From contig JAFWDX010000514.1 in assembly GCA_017515945.1 (NCBI GenBank), positions 1-7,831 of the forward strand: a DNA stretch of 7,831 nt. Direction: 5' to 3'. Position 1 is the stretch's first letter. Each line of letters begins with the position of its first letter. The notes beneath the pieces were generated by a model. That model was not told where the DNA came from and made no database searches. It saw nothing but the letters and a program-made list of their open reading frames with translations. A program made the translations under genes and the position numbers. This DNA comes from Blautia sp. (GTDB taxonomy: Bacteria > Bacillota > Clostridia > Lachnospirales > Lachnospiraceae). Below, in pieces: positions 7,773 through 7,831 of the stretch.

Positions 7773-7831
7773 ATGAGTCAGGGGGAGAGTCAAGGGGGAC
7801 AGGCTTCTCGACTCAGAATGAGTCAGGGGGA
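7773..7831. repeat. REP-like intergenic repeat cluster, cut by the window end
   Basis: ATGAGTCAGGGGGA occurs exactly at 7773-7786 and 7818-7831, 45 bases apart. A variant, GAGTCAAGGGGGA, lies between them at 7787-7799. A perfect hairpin GACTCA-GAA-TGAGTC spans 7810-7824, formed partly by the second copy. GGGGGACAGG-like text next to GACTC/GAGTC palindromes resembles, from memory, the extragenic repeats that accompany REP-associated tyrosine transposases in clostridia. No transposase is in the window, so that association is inference. It starts six bases after the aminopeptidase stop, and its hairpin lacks a T-run, so it is not a classical terminator. Confidence 0.6.

Noticed and set aside
7810..7824. 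Hairpin GACTCA-GAA-TGAGTC as terminator of the aminopeptidase gene
   Set aside because: No T-run follows on the plus strand; the next bases are a G-run. A repeat palindrome explains it better.

Overview
The window reads as ordinary chromosomal DNA from an anaerobic Firmicute, most likely class Clostridia and Lachnospiraceae-like. The genes are fairly GC-rich and the spacers AT-rich. Ribosome binding sites are of the AGGAGG type, promoters follow the TTGACA/TATAAT pattern, and the ketol-acid reductoisomerase and short IlvN look clostridial. This placement is inference from style and remembered homologues, not from a search.

Layout from left to right. Positions 1-22 hold the first codons of a gene running leftwards out of the window. 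An AT-rich divergent spacer follows (23-267) with candidate promoters and a degenerate repeat. Six complete rightward genes come next: class II fumarase fumC (268-1632); a phosphatase with an HCX5R active site and an extra N-terminal domain (1693-2748); acetolactate synthase regulatory subunit ilvN (2879-3376); ketol-acid reductoisomerase ilvC (3472-4491); a CPA2-type cation:proton antiporter (4597-5889); and a long Xaa-Pro aminopeptidase of family M24B (5949-7766). The right edge (7773-7831) is an intergenic repeat cluster built on a GACTCA/TGAGTC palindrome, cut by the window end.

How the genes work together. ilvN and ilvC form a branched-chain amino acid unit behind a near-perfect promoter. 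The catalytic subunit gene ilvB and ilvD are not in the window. ilvC is followed by a strong intrinsic terminator, so the antiporter and aminopeptidase are probably a separate or read-through unit. fumC and the phosphatase gene are 60 bases apart with no visible terminator and may be co-transcribed, but nothing links them functionally.

I found no convincing new multi-gene system. The signals most worth a second look are small. Two related palindromes, consensus GTNACTGNNCAGTNAC, lie just after the ilvC stop and just after the antiporter stop. The phosphatase has an unexplained N-terminal domain. A repeat family related to the right-edge cluster also appears upstream of fumC.
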